From Endomicrobium sp. (GTDB lineage Bacteria > Elusimicrobiota > Endomicrobiia > Endomicrobiales > Endomicrobiaceae): a stretch of DNA of 52,716 nucleotides. Position 1 is the stretch's first letter. Each line of letters begins with the position of its first letter. The position numbers were made by a program, and so were the translations under genes. The notes under the pieces were generated by a model that saw nothing but the letters and a program-made list of their open reading frames with translations, did not search any database and had not been told where the DNA came from. The stretch spans positions 1-52,716 of the forward strand of contig JAITOB010000011.1 in the NCBI GenBank assembly GCA_031290155.1, in the 5' to 3' direction. This document shows positions 27,095 to 38,164 of the stretch, piece after piece.

Positions 27095-29196
27095 TTAATT
27101 CATTTTTATATTAGCTAATTCCTCCTTATAATTAATTATACTGTGAATTTCTTTATTATGTAATTCATTGTTTTTATAGGAATCTAATCTTAACTTTTTA
27201 GAATTTTTCTTTACTGTTATCGTTATTTTTAAAACTATAGAAAGTATAAGAATAAATACCCCCACCCTCCGAGAAAAATATTTTACGATATTCTGATTTA
27301 TACTTATTAATTCCATGTACTCCCGTGTGTGAGATGGGTTTCCTAAAAACATAAGCTACATATCAAGATCTTTAATAATTTTCGCATTTGTATTTATTAT
27401 TTGCAAGGTATTGTTCAAATCCACGAATAATATATTAAGTTTTCCTGTGTTGAAAGCATCAACAATTAAAGGAGATGATGTAATAGAAACATTGCTTGCT
27501 TTTACTTCTGCAAGTACTTCAAACTCTCTGCGTTTTGTGTTGTTTTTGACAATCACTATTTTGCCGCCTTCTGTCACGATAACAAAATCGCATTGTCCGT
27601 CTTTATCAAAGTCATACTTTGTCGGCGAAGCGATAATTCTTTTTGCGTCAGGCAGTTGGAGTTTCCATAAAAGTTCGCCTGCAGGATACTCTGTTTTTCC
27701 TTTTAAATTATAAATTGCTCCATTTGCAGAACCGCAAAAATATCGCCGTCCTCAATTAAAGGAGAAGCATTGTGTTTGAGGTTTTCAGACGGCGATGGTT
27801 CGACAGAGAATATCCATAAAACGTTAGAGTTTACAACGTCTATTGCAGAAATATATTGCGGAAATTTGTCTGCACTGCAACATCAGGAATACCATCGCCG
27901 TTTATATCCCCTACTGCTGGCGCAGCGGTAATTGAATGCGTTTTGCCGATTTTTGCGATATCTATAACTTTCTTTTTTCTTATTTTTCCATCTATTAAAT
28001 AAACTTGTCCTTTGTTATTTACAACAATTACTTTTAGAACTGTGTCTTTTGTCTGATATAAAACCGGACTTGCATACAAACGGCCTTCAATGAATTCTGT
28101 ATATTTTTCATAATCGTTGTCGTAACCTGCATTATAAATAAAATTAATCCTGTCGACTTCCGAGCATACGACTATATCCATCCATTTTGTCATTTCCCGT
28201 TAAATCTGCAACCAAAGGAGTCATTCCGGAAATTGCTCCCTCTAAAATCTCTTTTCTTGTAATTTCAATTTCACCGATCAGACCGTCATAAATAAGAAGC
28301 ATTGGGGATTCTGATAAAACAATTATATCTTTTGTACCATCATTATTTATGTCAATTGACATTGGAGAAGTTATATTTGAATTAAATATTTCAATCGGTT
28401 TCCATAAATTTTTGCCGGTTTTAAACTCCCAGCCGTATAGAAAACCGGCAGAAGCAAGCATAATAATGTCATTTTTCCGTCTCCATTTATATAGCCTGCT
28501 GCCGGAGTAGAAGTAATATCATATTCATCGGAATGTTTTGAAGGAATATCCTTTTAAAATCATTGTTTAATTCGAGCGACAGTTTTGACTATAGCTGGCA
28601 AGAATAGACATCCTTGAGCATCCGAATGCAGCAAGAGCTAAAGATATAAGAACAACAACTGTCGTCGATCTTATAAATTTCAATAAAGAACACGTTGTTT
28701 TCTAGGAAAAGAATAATCCTCGTTTTTAGAGTTTGCAAATCTGAATATAGATCTTCCTATTGAAACTTCATCTCCCAAATTAATATTTACAGCCTTTAAC
28801 TGTCCTATTTTAGTGCCGTTTACGGTAATTCCTCAGTACTTCCAACATCTTTAATCACGTAATCTTTTCCGTTAAATGATTTTTGCATGTTTTTTTTGAA
28901 ACTGGCATATCATCGGCAAGAATTATATCGTTTTCAATACCTTCAGACGAGAACTGTTCTCTGCCTATAAAAGTATCAGTATTTTTAACGGAATATTTTT
29001 TACCTGTAAATTTACCGTATATTCCGAGTAAATAATATTTATTATCATTTAAAATAGCACAATGGCAATCGGAAATGCCTTTGTATTTTAGAACTATATC
29101 GTTCTCTTTTGCGTCGCCCACGAAAATTTTTGATTTACGTTTTAAAATGTACTCGCCTAATATCTCTTCTTTCTTCTTAAGCAACAGCCGTGCAAT
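27095..29196 (-). pseudogene. FHA-TM-VCBS/FG-GAP repeat membrane protein, broken
   Basis: Order: two FHA-like segments (KIFVGDAKENDIVL and SDCHCAIL; then IGREQFSSEG with ENDIILAD), a membrane helix (TVVVLISLALAAF), and several VCBS/FG-GAP repeats with calcium-loop patterns DINNDGTKDIIV and DINGDGIPDVAV, ending WLMFLGNPSHT and a last helix (VGVFILILSIVLKI). Breaks include several frameshifts, one TAG at 27356-27358 in place of an expected Trp codon, and ATT in place of ATG nine bases after AAGGAG at the start. FHA domains bind phospho-threonine, and the gene directly follows the dead Ser/Thr kinase, so they probably worked as a pair. Confidence 0.8.
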
Positions 29197-29209
29197 TTTT
29201 ATATACTCC

Positions 29210-31924
29210 TTAATATTTCAAAGATTTTGCGCAGTTGACGCAAAATCTTAATTTTCTTCCTGCAGGGATTGTATTAGCATATCCACAATAAGGGCAAACA
29301 ATTACCTGTATTTTTTCTGTTGAATCGATTTTGCTGGTCTCTTTTGTAGATTTAGGTATAAAATTAATTGTCTTTTCTTTTTTTTTGTAACAATTGTTTT
29401 CGGTGCCGACACAGAAGATTGTAAGTTTATATTTACTGTTTATTATACCGATACTCGGTGCAATTGTGCTTTGCGCTGATGAAGATATTAAAGTTATTTC
29501 TTTACATTATCAGTATCGGATAATGCATTAATATTAAATTGCTGTTCTATAAAACCTTATAAATTATAAATATGCGTTTCCGCAAGCATAAACAACAGAT
29601 ACGCTTAATAGAACTTTTACATAGTCCATTTCCGCAGTTATGGAATCAATATTTGTAATATCTTACGTCATTTTTACACAAGGTTCAAATTTATTAGCAG
29701 TAAAAGTAAATTGATATTTGCCTGCCGAAAGGGATAATACTACTGGTTTACTGCTGTTTATATTTTTTGTTTCCTTGAATTCTTCTCCGTTAATTTGAAG
29801 TTTAGCATTAAAAAATTCCGATGAGTTTTTTTGCTTTTACTCTAAAAGAAATATTTTATCCATATGCACCTTTAATTCATTTGGAGTATCTGGAGAAACT
29901 GTTATTTGTTCCAGTAGTTCGCCGTAATGTCCTTGAGGATCAAAGATTTCTTTGTATATGCCTGACTTCATATTACTTTATATTGATTATCAGAGGCGTA
30001 ACTCCTCTGACTGGCGGCTCACCCTCTATATGTATCGTCATTTTTTGTGGATCGGATGAAAATGAAAATAATTTATACGTATATCCTTTTATGCTGAATA
30101 TGTTTTCTCCGTTAATATTTTTAAGTTCTGTTTCCTAATAATCCTTGTCTATGTCGTCAAACATATCATCTTTATTTGATTTTGAAAAATTTATATTGCA
30201 CTGTTCGTGTTTTATCTCTTTTGCACCGGAACTAACATCTCATAACCGGACAAATTAAGTTTTACGGTATGTTTGCCTGCCGTAAGCTCTATTCTACAGG
30301 GAGTTACTTCAAACTTATTATCATCAACATAAACTTCTACGGCTTGCGGTTCTGGATTTACATCAAGTAAAAGGTCAAACATAATTTCTATTTTTGTCTG
30401 TTTGGCTTTGTCAAGTTTTGTTCTTTCATTAATTCTAACTATTCGTTGTACCGGTTTAAAACCGTCTTTTGTCGCCGTAACAATATAAGTTTGCGGTTTT
30501 ACTTTTCTTAAAGATATAGGCATTTGAACTATTATTTTGAATAATGGCATTGCCTTCTTTGGTTTTCATACTAACGACATCAGGCGGATTTATGCTGGAG
30601 TAAATATATCTTCCCAAAGGAGTAATCTGTATGAAAAAAGTATCTAACCCCAGAAACATTAAAAATGTCAAAGTTAAACTAATTAGAATTTTTATTAATT
30701 TAATTCTTAACTTTTTAAATTTATTGACAATCCAGTCGCCAGTTTCTTCAAAAACAGTTGTGGATATATTCTGCGGCTGTGTCCAACGCTTAAAGATTTT
30801 TGAGTTTCATTATCTGAAACCCGCTGGCGCGGCTATAATTTTTGATCTCGGAAATTATCTTTTGGCAATTTAAAAGTTTCTCCAATAATGAAATCACTGC
30901 AAGTAATTTTAGTGATTGTATTATCCGATTTTATTTTTTGCCTGTCTAATGATTTAACAAGGTTTGCCATATTGTTTGAGGCGGTTAATTCTTTTTCCAT
31001 TGCCTTAGAAATAAACAAGGATAAATCCGCCGCAAGTTCTTCGGGTTCAACATATTTTAAAACTTTGTTCAAATCGCGGCACATTTCTATAGCTGATTCA
31101 TAACGCAGATTATTTTCTTTTTTAAGAGTTTTTACAATGATACCGGAAATTTCCGAGGGAAAATCTAAATCTTTTAATAAATTTATATCGAATTCAGCGT
31201 CTAAGATATTAGATTAATTGCTTTATTATCTCCCGTATAAAGTTGTTTTCCGGTTAATATTTCGTAAAAACTAATCCTATTGAAAAATGTCAGAGCGATG
31301 ATCTATATCGCTACCTCCTCTTATCTGCCCAGGCGACATATAAGAATATTTGCCGGCATAAATTTTATTTATATCGTTGTTTGTTTCGTTTAAAATTTTT
31401 GCAGTGCCAATAATCGCTTAACTTTACGCTTCCTTCAAAAGAAATAAGAACATTGTCCGGGAAAATGTCTCTATATACTATTTTGTACAGTTCGCCTGTT
31501 ATATGTGCGGTTTATATAATCTATTGCTTTAAGCATGCCGATAGAAATTAAAGTTGAAAACTCCCATGGAATTCTAATCTGGAATTGGCTGCATCTTTCA
31601 ATTAGACTTTTTAAATCTGTGCCGTTTATAAAATCCATTAAAATATAATAGAAGTGTTGCTGCCCTTAAAAATCTGTTGGACTCTTACTGTATTGTCGTG
31701 TATCAGGTTTTTGCGATAAGAGCTTCTTTATAAAACATTTCAATAAATCTTACATCCGCAAACTCGCTTGAAAGCTCTTTTATGGTGATAAAATTTTTCA
31801 AACTAAAATCATAAGCCTGTCATACAACGCCGAATCCGTCTTTTCTAATTTTTTTGACCATAACATACTGTTCATTAATAAACAAATCTAAGTTTAAACT
31901 TTCTTGAGATTGTTTATCAAACAT
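29210..31924 (-). pseudogene. Ser/Thr protein kinase with PEGA repeats and zinc ribbon, broken
   Basis: Blocks in order across many frames: MFDKQSQESLNLDLFINEQY at the start, KKIRKDGFGVVY (glycine loop), YRDIFPDNVLISFEGSVKL (catalytic loop, with HRDIKPDN changed to YRDIFPDN), GKYSYMSPGQIRGG (APE region, Glu to Gly), IDHRSDIF, a membrane helix, PEGA repeats (VTATKDGFKPVQRIVRIN; VDDNKFEVTPCRIELTAGKH; INGEEFKETKNI with LSAGKYQFTFT), and a final zinc ribbon VCPYCGYANTIPAGRKLRFC with VNC. PEGA domains are extracytoplasmic surface-binding modules; here they would follow the kinase and helix. Whether the ribbon belonged to the same protein is inferred from the unbroken order. Confidence 0.8.
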
Positions 31925-32032
31925 TTATGTTCGTCCTTTCTGTCAAATTTATTGTATGCAGTTTTACATTTTAATATACTTACAAGTTTTATTGTTATAC
32001 TGCACATTGCATTGATTTTCAACAATGTTGAT

Positions 32033-32671
32033 TTATTCTTCTTTAGTAGTTTCTGATAAAATGTCACCGCCGGCATTTTCGTTCATATTTCTATTATCGA
32101 AAGGCAGTTCAGGCTCGTGGATATTATCTGTCTGCTGCAAATCTTTTGCCATGTCTTCAATCAGAGGTAGTTCGCTTAGATGAGCAAGTCCGAAACGTTT
32201 TAAGAATTCTTGTGTTGTTCCGTAGAGTAGAGGTCTTCCCAAAGTTTCTTTTCTGCCTGTGATTTTTATTAATTTTCTTTCAAGCAGAGTATCTATAACT
32301 CCGGAAGATTCAACTCCTCTAATTTCATCAATTTCAATTCTTGTTATGGGTTGTTTGTATGCAATTATTGCCAGTGTTTCAAGAGCCGATGGAGAGAATT
32401 TCAAAACAGTTTTTTCTTTAAGCAGTTTTTTTATCCAAGGAGAATATTCAGGTTTTGTAGCAAAAATCCAGCCGTCCGCAACAAATTTAATTTCATAAGG
32501 TTTATTTAAATTTGCGTATTCTTCTTTGAGTTCGTATAAAATATTTTCTAGATTATTGATATTTTTATAATCTGCTTTTAATATATCTTTTAACTCTTTT
32601 AAATTTAAAGGTCTTTCAGAAACAAAAAGCAACGCTTCTAAAATTTTTTTGATTTCGAAAATTGGCATCAT
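32033..32671 (-). CDS. scpB: Segregation and condensation protein B
   Basis: Winged-helix partner of SMC and ScpA in chromosome condensation. The 212-residue protein has EALLFVSERPLNLKELKDIL, the core SPSALETLAIIAYKQPITR and IDEIRGVESSG, then GRPLLYGTTQEFLKRFGL, all typical. The acidic Asn/Glu-rich tail (last 35 residues) is variable in the family. ATG-ATG start after AGGA. Downstream of scpA on the same strand. Confidence 0.96.
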   Translation of the reverse strand: MMPIFEIKKILEALLFVSERPLNLKELKDILKADYKNINNLENILYELKEEYANLNKPYEIKFVADGWIFATKPEYSPWIKKLLKEKTVLKFSPSALETLAIIAYKQPITRIEIDEIRGVESSGVIDTLLERKLIKITGRKETLGRPLLYGTTQEFLKRFGLAHLSELPLIEDMAKDLQQTDNIHEPELPFDNRNMNENAGGDILSETTKEE

Positions 32672-32822
32672 ATTCCTCGCTAGTTACTTTTATAACTTAA
32701 TATTTATAAACATAATCGCACTTTTTAAAAATGACAGCATAAATTTAAGGTAAATCATTATTATTGTCCTGACTAATTCCAAGTCGGGAACTACAACGGA
32801 CTTTGAAAGTTTATCCGACTCA

Positions 32823-33569
32823 TTATTTTTTTCTGCATCTGCAAAAACATTTTTTATTATTTTCAAAGCTGATTTCATTGTAAACTCTATAGATTCTTAT
32901 TTCAGAAAACAATACAGATTGTTTTGCGGTAATCTGTCTATTTTTCACGAGTTCTAAAACAGCCATAAAACAGACTATTAATGCCATTTTACTGCACTGC
33001 ATTTTTAATATTTCAGTAAAAGAAATATACTGTTTTCCTTCCAAAACATCAAGAATTTCTCTAATCTTTATTTCAATTGGAATTTCCTGACACATAATTT
33101 CCTTTATATTTTCAGGCAGTGCTTTTAAAGCTTCGCGAAAGCTACTCATCAAATCAAAGAGCGTAACTTCTAAAACGAAGTCCTGTTTACTTATTACAGG
33201 GACAGGTCTGTAATAAATCTGTGAATTTTCTATAATTTTATACGATAAAAATTTTCCTACTTCTTTATATTTTTGATATTCAGACAGTCTATTTTTAAGT
33301 TGACACAAAAAATCATCATCTTCATCGTCTTTTTTATTATCTGACGGAAGGAGACCTCTGGCTTTTATCTGCATAAGAGTAGATGCCATAATAAGGAATT
33401 CGCCTGCCACATCAATATTAAGCTCTTTCATTAAATCAATACAGGCTAAATATTCAGAGGTTATATCTGCTATTTTTATCTCGTTAATTTCTAAATCATT
33501 TTTTTTTATGAGATGTAAAAGAAGATCCAAAGGCCCTTCAAATATGTCAGTATGTATTTCATAACCCAT
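32823..33569 (-). CDS. scpA: Segregation and condensation protein A
   Basis: Kleisin subunit of the SMC complex. The 248-residue protein has the N-terminal SMC-binding block IFEGPLDLLLHLIKKNDLEI, ASTLMQIKARGLLP, and a C-terminal winged helix (ALIVCFMAVLELVKNRQI, then EIRIYRV). About 20 residues after EIRIYRV (ending in a Cys/Arg/Lys-rich tail) look non-native and may come from a shifted or lost stop. It is 11 bases after trpS and about 150 bases before scpB. Confidence 0.93.
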   Translation of the reverse strand: MGYEIHTDIFEGPLDLLLHLIKKNDLEINEIKIADITSEYLACIDLMKELNIDVAGEFLIMASTLMQIKARGLLPSDNKKDDEDDDFLCQLKNRLSEYQKYKEVGKFLSYKIIENSQIYYRPVPVISKQDFVLEVTLFDLMSSFREALKALPENIKEIMCQEIPIEIKIREILDVLEGKQYISFTEILKMQCSKMALIVCFMAVLELVKNRQITAKQSVLFSEIRIYRVYNEISFENNKKCFCRCRKK

Positions 33570-33580
33570 AATTGATAATC

Positions 33581-34555
33581 CTAAAATTTTAACGCTTTAT
33601 GTATTTCTTCCATTGTTTTATTTGCGGTTTCAACAGCTTTTTTGCATCCTGCTTCTAGAATTTTCTTTAGGTATGCTTTATCGGAAATCAGATCTTTTCT
33701 TCGTTCAGCTAAAGGACGCATAAATTCAACGAGCATTTCCAGCAGTTGTTTTTTACATTCTACGCAGCCTAATGTTCCCGCTTTGCATTCTTCTTTTCTT
33801 TTTTTGGGGTATTTATCAAATATTTCGTGAAATGCAAAAACTATACAGCCGTCGGGATGACCCGGGTCGGTTTTTTTAATTTTTAAAGGGTCTGTAAACA
33901 TATTTTTAACTTTATTTTCTAAAGCATCATTATTTTCTCCGAGTAAAATTGAGTTGCCGTAAGATTTTGACATTTTTCTTCCGTCTAAACCTAGAACTCT
34001 TGCGGTTTTTGTAAGCATTTCTTTTGGTTCAATAAGGGTATTGCCGTAAAAATTGTTAAATCTTCTTGCTATTTCGCGCGTAAATTCCACATGCGAGAGC
34101 TGATCTTCCCCTACAGGGACAATATCGGCTTTATATAATAAAATATCTGCGGACTGTAAAACTGGATATCCTAAAAATCCGTAATTGTTTAGATCTTTAT
34201 TCTTAATTTCATTTATCTGCTCTTTATAAGTGGGACATCTCTGCAGCCAGCCTAAAGGAGTTATCATTGAAAGTATTAGAAACAACTCGCTGTGATATAA
34301 TATTTTTGATTGTCTAAATATTATGCTTTTTGCCGGATCTATCCCTGCAGTAATCCAATCGGCAACCATTTCCAAGGTGTTTTCATCGACTTTGGAAGTA
34401 TCAGCATAATCAGTAGTTAAAGCATGCCAATCTGCCGACATATAGTAACATTCACAGTCGTTTTGAAGTTCAACCCAGCTGCGTAAAGCACCAAAATAAT
34501 GTCCTAAATGAAGTCTTCCTGTAGGGCGCATGCCTGATAAGACTCTTTTATGCAT
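33581..34555 (-). CDS. trpS: Tryptophanyl-tRNA synthetase
   Basis: Charges tRNA-Trp. 324 residues, class I: SGMRPTGRLHLGHYFGAL (HIGH-type), SADWHALTTDY, PVLQSADILLYKADIVPVG, EDQLSHVEFTREIARRFN, and GRKMSKSYGNSI (KMSKS). The insert with CKAGTLGCVECKKQLLE near residue 270 is common in this enzyme. Second gene of the M50-trpS-scpA-scpB order. Confidence 0.97.
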   Translation of the reverse strand: MHKRVLSGMRPTGRLHLGHYFGALRSWVELQNDCECYYMSADWHALTTDYADTSKVDENTLEMVADWITAGIDPAKSIIFRQSKILYHSELFLILSMITPLGWLQRCPTYKEQINEIKNKDLNNYGFLGYPVLQSADILLYKADIVPVGEDQLSHVEFTREIARRFNNFYGNTLIEPKEMLTKTARVLGLDGRKMSKSYGNSILLGENNDALENKVKNMFTDPLKIKKTDPGHPDGCIVFAFHEIFDKYPKKRKEECKAGTLGCVECKKQLLEMLVEFMRPLAERRKDLISDKAYLKKILEAGCKKAVETANKTMEEIHKALKF

Positions 34556-34779
34556 ATTATTCCTTTTTTCAAATTTCTTATTTTATTTATTCAAAACATT
34601 AAACGCTTTTATTCAGCCGGGACTAAAGTTATCTTTAAAATAGATTTTCACACTGTTTAAATGCAACAAGATTTCAATGTTTGAAAATGACAAAAATGAT
34701 AGACATTTTGGTATGACGCACTATCTAAAACTTTACAAAACCGTAGATACCAAACATTAAAAAACAATTCCACCTAAAT

Positions 34780-35403
34780 TTATCGTAAAAAATTTATTGC
34801 GTAAGATATAAATTTCAATGTAATTCCTGATGATAATAATAAAAACAATATTATTAAACAGATATGGGAATTTATGTTCAAGAATTTTGCCGCAATTTTT
34901 GTCGGCAGGAAGTATGTTATAATTTTTGAACCGTCAAGAGGTGGAACAGGTATAAGGTTTACAATTGTAAGAATAATATTCATAGTAAGCATTACGCATA
35001 AAAATGTTTCTATTGCATCGCCAAACCCAAATTCAAAATTAGGGGATTTTTTTATAAGACGTATGCCCGCTGCAGATAAAAGAGAGAGTGCCATGTTAGA
35101 TACGGGACCGGCAACAGAAATAAGAGGAATATCTACTCTTGGGTTTTTTAATTTTCTATAATTTATAGGAACAGGTTTTGCCCACCCGAAAATAACGGGA
35201 ACCTTTAGAATCAACAGCATTGTCGGAACTATAATACTTCCCAACAGCTCTATATGCGGTATAGGGTTTAAGGTAATGCGTCCTGCCATTTTAGCCGTAT
35301 CGTCGCCTCTTAAGTAAGCGACATATGCATGCGCGACTTCATGCACCGCTATTGAAAAAAACAAAATTACAATATATACTATAATGTCTATAGGCAGTAA
35401 CAT
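34780..35403 (-). CDS. Site-2-type (M50) membrane metalloprotease
   Basis: A 207-residue membrane protein of the small M50B group. HEVAHAY (residues 22-28) gives the HExxH zinc motif, and LIPVPPLDGSKI the third ligand Asp. GRITLNPIPHIELLGSIIVP and PVSNMALSLL are typical blocks. Five or six hydrophobic helices. These proteases cut membrane-bound proteins in the bilayer; substrate unknown. ATG follows AAGGATAAAG. A 220-base gap with no recognised gene separates it from trpS. Confidence 0.93.
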   Translation of the reverse strand: MLLPIDIIVYIVILFFSIAVHEVAHAYVAYLRGDDTAKMAGRITLNPIPHIELLGSIIVPTMLLILKVPVIFGWAKPVPINYRKLKNPRVDIPLISVAGPVSNMALSLLSAAGIRLIKKSPNFEFGFGDAIETFLCVMLTMNIILTIVNLIPVPPLDGSKIITYFLPTKIAAKFLNINSHICLIILFLLLSSGITLKFISYAINFLR

Positions 35404-35603
35404 CTTTATCCTTATTGCGTTAATGACTAATACTGTAAAAATCCAGACAATATTAGGATAAATAATTCTATGTTTTTTAGGTTATTTTGTCAATTAAGAT
35501 GGTATAACAATCAATATACGCATTGATTAAAACCTAATTGCTTTTTAGACTACAAAAAGATAAAATACATTCCATTAAGCTATGGTTTTACAGAGGATTA
35601 TAC

Positions 35604-37400
35604 ATGGAAAGAAGATATCAAATAGTAGTTGTAGGGGCAGGGCATGCCGGCTGCGAAGCTTCTTTAGCATGCGCAAGAATGGGTTTGAAGACTTTGGTAA
35701 TAACATTAAATGTTGATTCAATAGCAAGAATGCCTTGCAACCCGGCTGTAGGAGGTATTGCGAAAGGACAAATAGTTAGAGAAATTGATGCCATGGGCGG
35801 TGAAATGGGCTGGATAGCAGACCGAACCGGCCTGCAGTTTAAAATGTTAAATAGTTCGAGAGGCCCCGCGGTTTGGTCGCCAAGAGCCCAATGCGATAAA
35901 GAACTTTACTCAAATTTAATGTCAAAATCTCTCCAAAACCAGCAGAATCTTGATATATTGCAGTCTGAAGTCATGGCTTTAGTAATAAAAAATAGAAAAG
36001 CCTGCGGAGTAAAGATAGTAACCGGCGAAACAATAAATGCAGATGCGGTTATTGTAACTACAGGAACTTTTTTGAAAGGGACAATATATCTTGGCAAAAT
36101 GAATTTTGAAGGTGGTAGATTTAATGAGAGACGGGCTTCCTATCTTTCAAAATCACTTGCTGAAGACTGCGGATTGATTCTTGAAAGGTTTAAAACAACG
36201 ACAACTCCAAGAATTAATGCGCTTTCGATAAATTATTCAAAAATGACTGAACAGCCCGGTGATGAAAAGCCGTATCCGTTCTCTCATTTTACGGAAGTTG
36301 AAAAATGGAGAAAAAATTTAAAACAGCTTTCTTGCTGGCTTACTTATACTAACCCGACAACGCACAAAATAGTCGGCGATAATTTGGCTCTTTCCTCTAT
36401 TGACATAGGCGAAGTTAATAGTAAAAGCCCCAGGTATTGCCCTGCCATAGAAGAAAAAATAGAACGTTATCCAGAAAAAACAAGCCACCATATTTTCGTA
36501 GAGCCGGAAGGATATAATACCAATGAAGTTTATCTAAACGGACTCTATACAGGCCTTCCTTTTGATTTGCAGCAGCAAATGATAAACTCAATAGTTGGAC
36601 TTGAAAACGCAAAGATAATAAGATACGGATACGCAATAGAGTACGATTATTCCAGTCCTTTGCAAATAAAGAATACTCTGGAAACAAAAAACGTTGAAAA
36701 TCTTCTTTTGGGAGGACAAATTAATGGAACGACAGGTTACGAAGAAGCGGCCTCGCAAGGTTTTATCGCAGGAGCGAACGCTTGTCTTAAAATTCTTGGT
36801 AAAGCTCCGCTTATTCTTGGACGGAACAAATCTTATATTGGGATACTTATAGACGATATAACGACAAAAGGCGTGGATGAACCTTACAGAATGTTTACTT
36901 CACGGGCAGAGTACAGACTTTCTATAAGAAATGATAACGCTGATTTAAGACTTATGAATATAGGACATTCTATCGGACTTATATCAGATAAAGCATATAA
37001 AAAATTTGAACTGTATAAAAGAACTCTTGCAGATATATATAAAGGCAATATAAAAAATCTATTTACTAACGAGGAATTGTCTCCTTGGTCTATTGAGAAA
37101 GCAAAAGAAGAAGTTTATATTTATAAAAAATATGAGGGTTATATTGAAATTCAATCTAAAATGGCAAATAAAATAAAAAAAAGTGAAGACAGAAGAATCC
37201 CGGAAGATTTTGATTATAACAAATTAGAATCCCTTTCTACAGAAACAAAACAAAGATTTTTTAAAGCGCGGCCGCAGACTATAGGGCAAGCTTCAAAAAT
37301 GTATGCAATAAAACCTTCTGATATTGCAGTGTTAACTATATATCTTGAAAAACAAAAAAAAGAAAGGAAACATAAATACAATGAAAAACAGAATAATTGA
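35604..37400 (+). CDS. mnmG: tRNA uridine-34 modification enzyme MnmG
   Basis: With MnmE it installs the (carboxymethyl)aminomethyl group on wobble uridine. FAD motif VVVGAGHAGCEASLACARMG, then MPCNPAVGGIAKGQIVREID, GLQFKMLNSSRGPAVWSPRA (catalytic region), GTFLKGTIYLG, LLLGGQINGTTGYEEAASQG, and the C-terminal MFTSRAEYRLSIRNDNADLR. I chose the ATG at 35604 after AGAGGA; the frame is open 22 codons upstream but without a ribosome site. 598 residues is slightly short of the usual 620, at the C-terminus. It leads a plus-strand run ending in rsmG. Confidence 0.97.
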   Translation: MERRYQIVVVGAGHAGCEASLACARMGLKTLVITLNVDSIARMPCNPAVGGIAKGQIVREIDAMGGEMGWIADRTGLQFKMLNSSRGPAVWSPRAQCDKELYSNLMSKSLQNQQNLDILQSEVMALVIKNRKACGVKIVTGETINADAVIVTTGTFLKGTIYLGKMNFEGGRFNERRASYLSKSLAEDCGLILERFKTTTTPRINALSINYSKMTEQPGDEKPYPFSHFTEVEKWRKNLKQLSCWLTYTNPTTHKIVGDNLALSSIDIGEVNSKSPRYCPAIEEKIERYPEKTSHHIFVEPEGYNTNEVYLNGLYTGLPFDLQQQMINSIVGLENAKIIRYGYAIEYDYSSPLQIKNTLETKNVENLLLGGQINGTTGYEEAASQGFIAGANACLKILGKAPLILGRNKSYIGILIDDITTKGVDEPYRMFTSRAEYRLSIRNDNADLRLMNIGHSIGLISDKAYKKFELYKRTLADIYKGNIKNLFTNEELSPWSIEKAKEEVYIYKKYEGYIEIQSKMANKIKKSEDRRIPEDFDYNKLESLSTETKQRFFKARPQTIGQASKMYAIKPSDIAVLTIYLEKQKKERKHKYNEKQNN

Positions 37401-38164
37401 TATTTATTTTTTTACAGGTACCGGCAATACATATCTTGCAGCAAAAAAAATTTCTGAAACTCTGAGTAAAAATAAATGTTTCATTACTTTGAACGATATG
37501 ACAAGTCCCGATCCTGAAAAAATAAATTTATCAAACACAATAGAATATGTTTTCCCATTACAGCATGGAACACGTTCCCTGTTGTAAAAGATTTTATAAA
37601 CAATTTGCCGGAGCTGTGGACCGAGGCGTTTTATTTACTGCTATGGGCGATTCTTTTCTTAAAACTGCTGCAAATTTGGCGGTATTCTTAAGAATAAAGG
37701 TTATTTATTAATTGGTGCGCATGGTTTTTTAATGCCCAATAATTTTATATCCGTATGTAAAAGAGACGATAATATTGCTAAAATAGAAAAAGCGTATAAA
37801 AAAATGGAAATTTATACGAAATCGCTTGCAGACGGCGTGCAAAGGCCGAAAAAAACAAATTTGTTTTTTAAAATGTGGTTTTGCAGTCTCAGATTTTATA
37901 ACTAGCAGATGGCGTAAAAATTTGTTTCAAAAAATTATTAAATTTAACATAATTAAGATAGATGCACAAAATGCGGACTTTGCGTTAAGATGTGTCCCGT
38001 TAATATTTCGTTTGAGGAGGAATATCTCATTTTAAGCGGCAGCAGATGCCAGTTATGTATGAGATGCATATCTTTATTGCCCTAAGCATGCAATAAAATC
38101 TTTTTTTAAGAAAGGGTACTATAGAGCATTAGGTGCAGAGGAGATAAGAAAATGGTTTCTTTAG
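37381..38164 (+). pseudogene. EFR1-type flavodoxin/ferredoxin protein, broken
   Basis: Starts inside the end of mnmG (20-base overlap). IDIYFFTGTGNTYLAAKKIS is the flavodoxin FMN-binding start; later, in other frames, CGLCVKMCPVNI-like and SGSRCQLCMRC-IS-LLPKHAIK give the two ferredoxin [4Fe-4S] Cys clusters. The order (flavodoxin then 2x[4Fe-4S]) is that of EFR1 family ferrodoxins, redox proteins of unknown partner. At least five frameshifts. Ends EEIRKWFL at 38164. Confidence 0.8.

Noticed and set aside
29210-29400. Separate small zinc-ribbon gene
   Set aside because: No start or ribosome site found in front of it, and it follows the PEGA region without a visible boundary, so I kept it as the end of the kinase remnant.
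32690-32878. 62-codon minus-strand frame overlapping the end of scpA
   Set aside because: Overlaps scpA by about 55 bases, weak ribosome site, no recognisable motif; the hydrophobic end is what AT-rich DNA yields. It could be a small membrane protein but I cannot support it.
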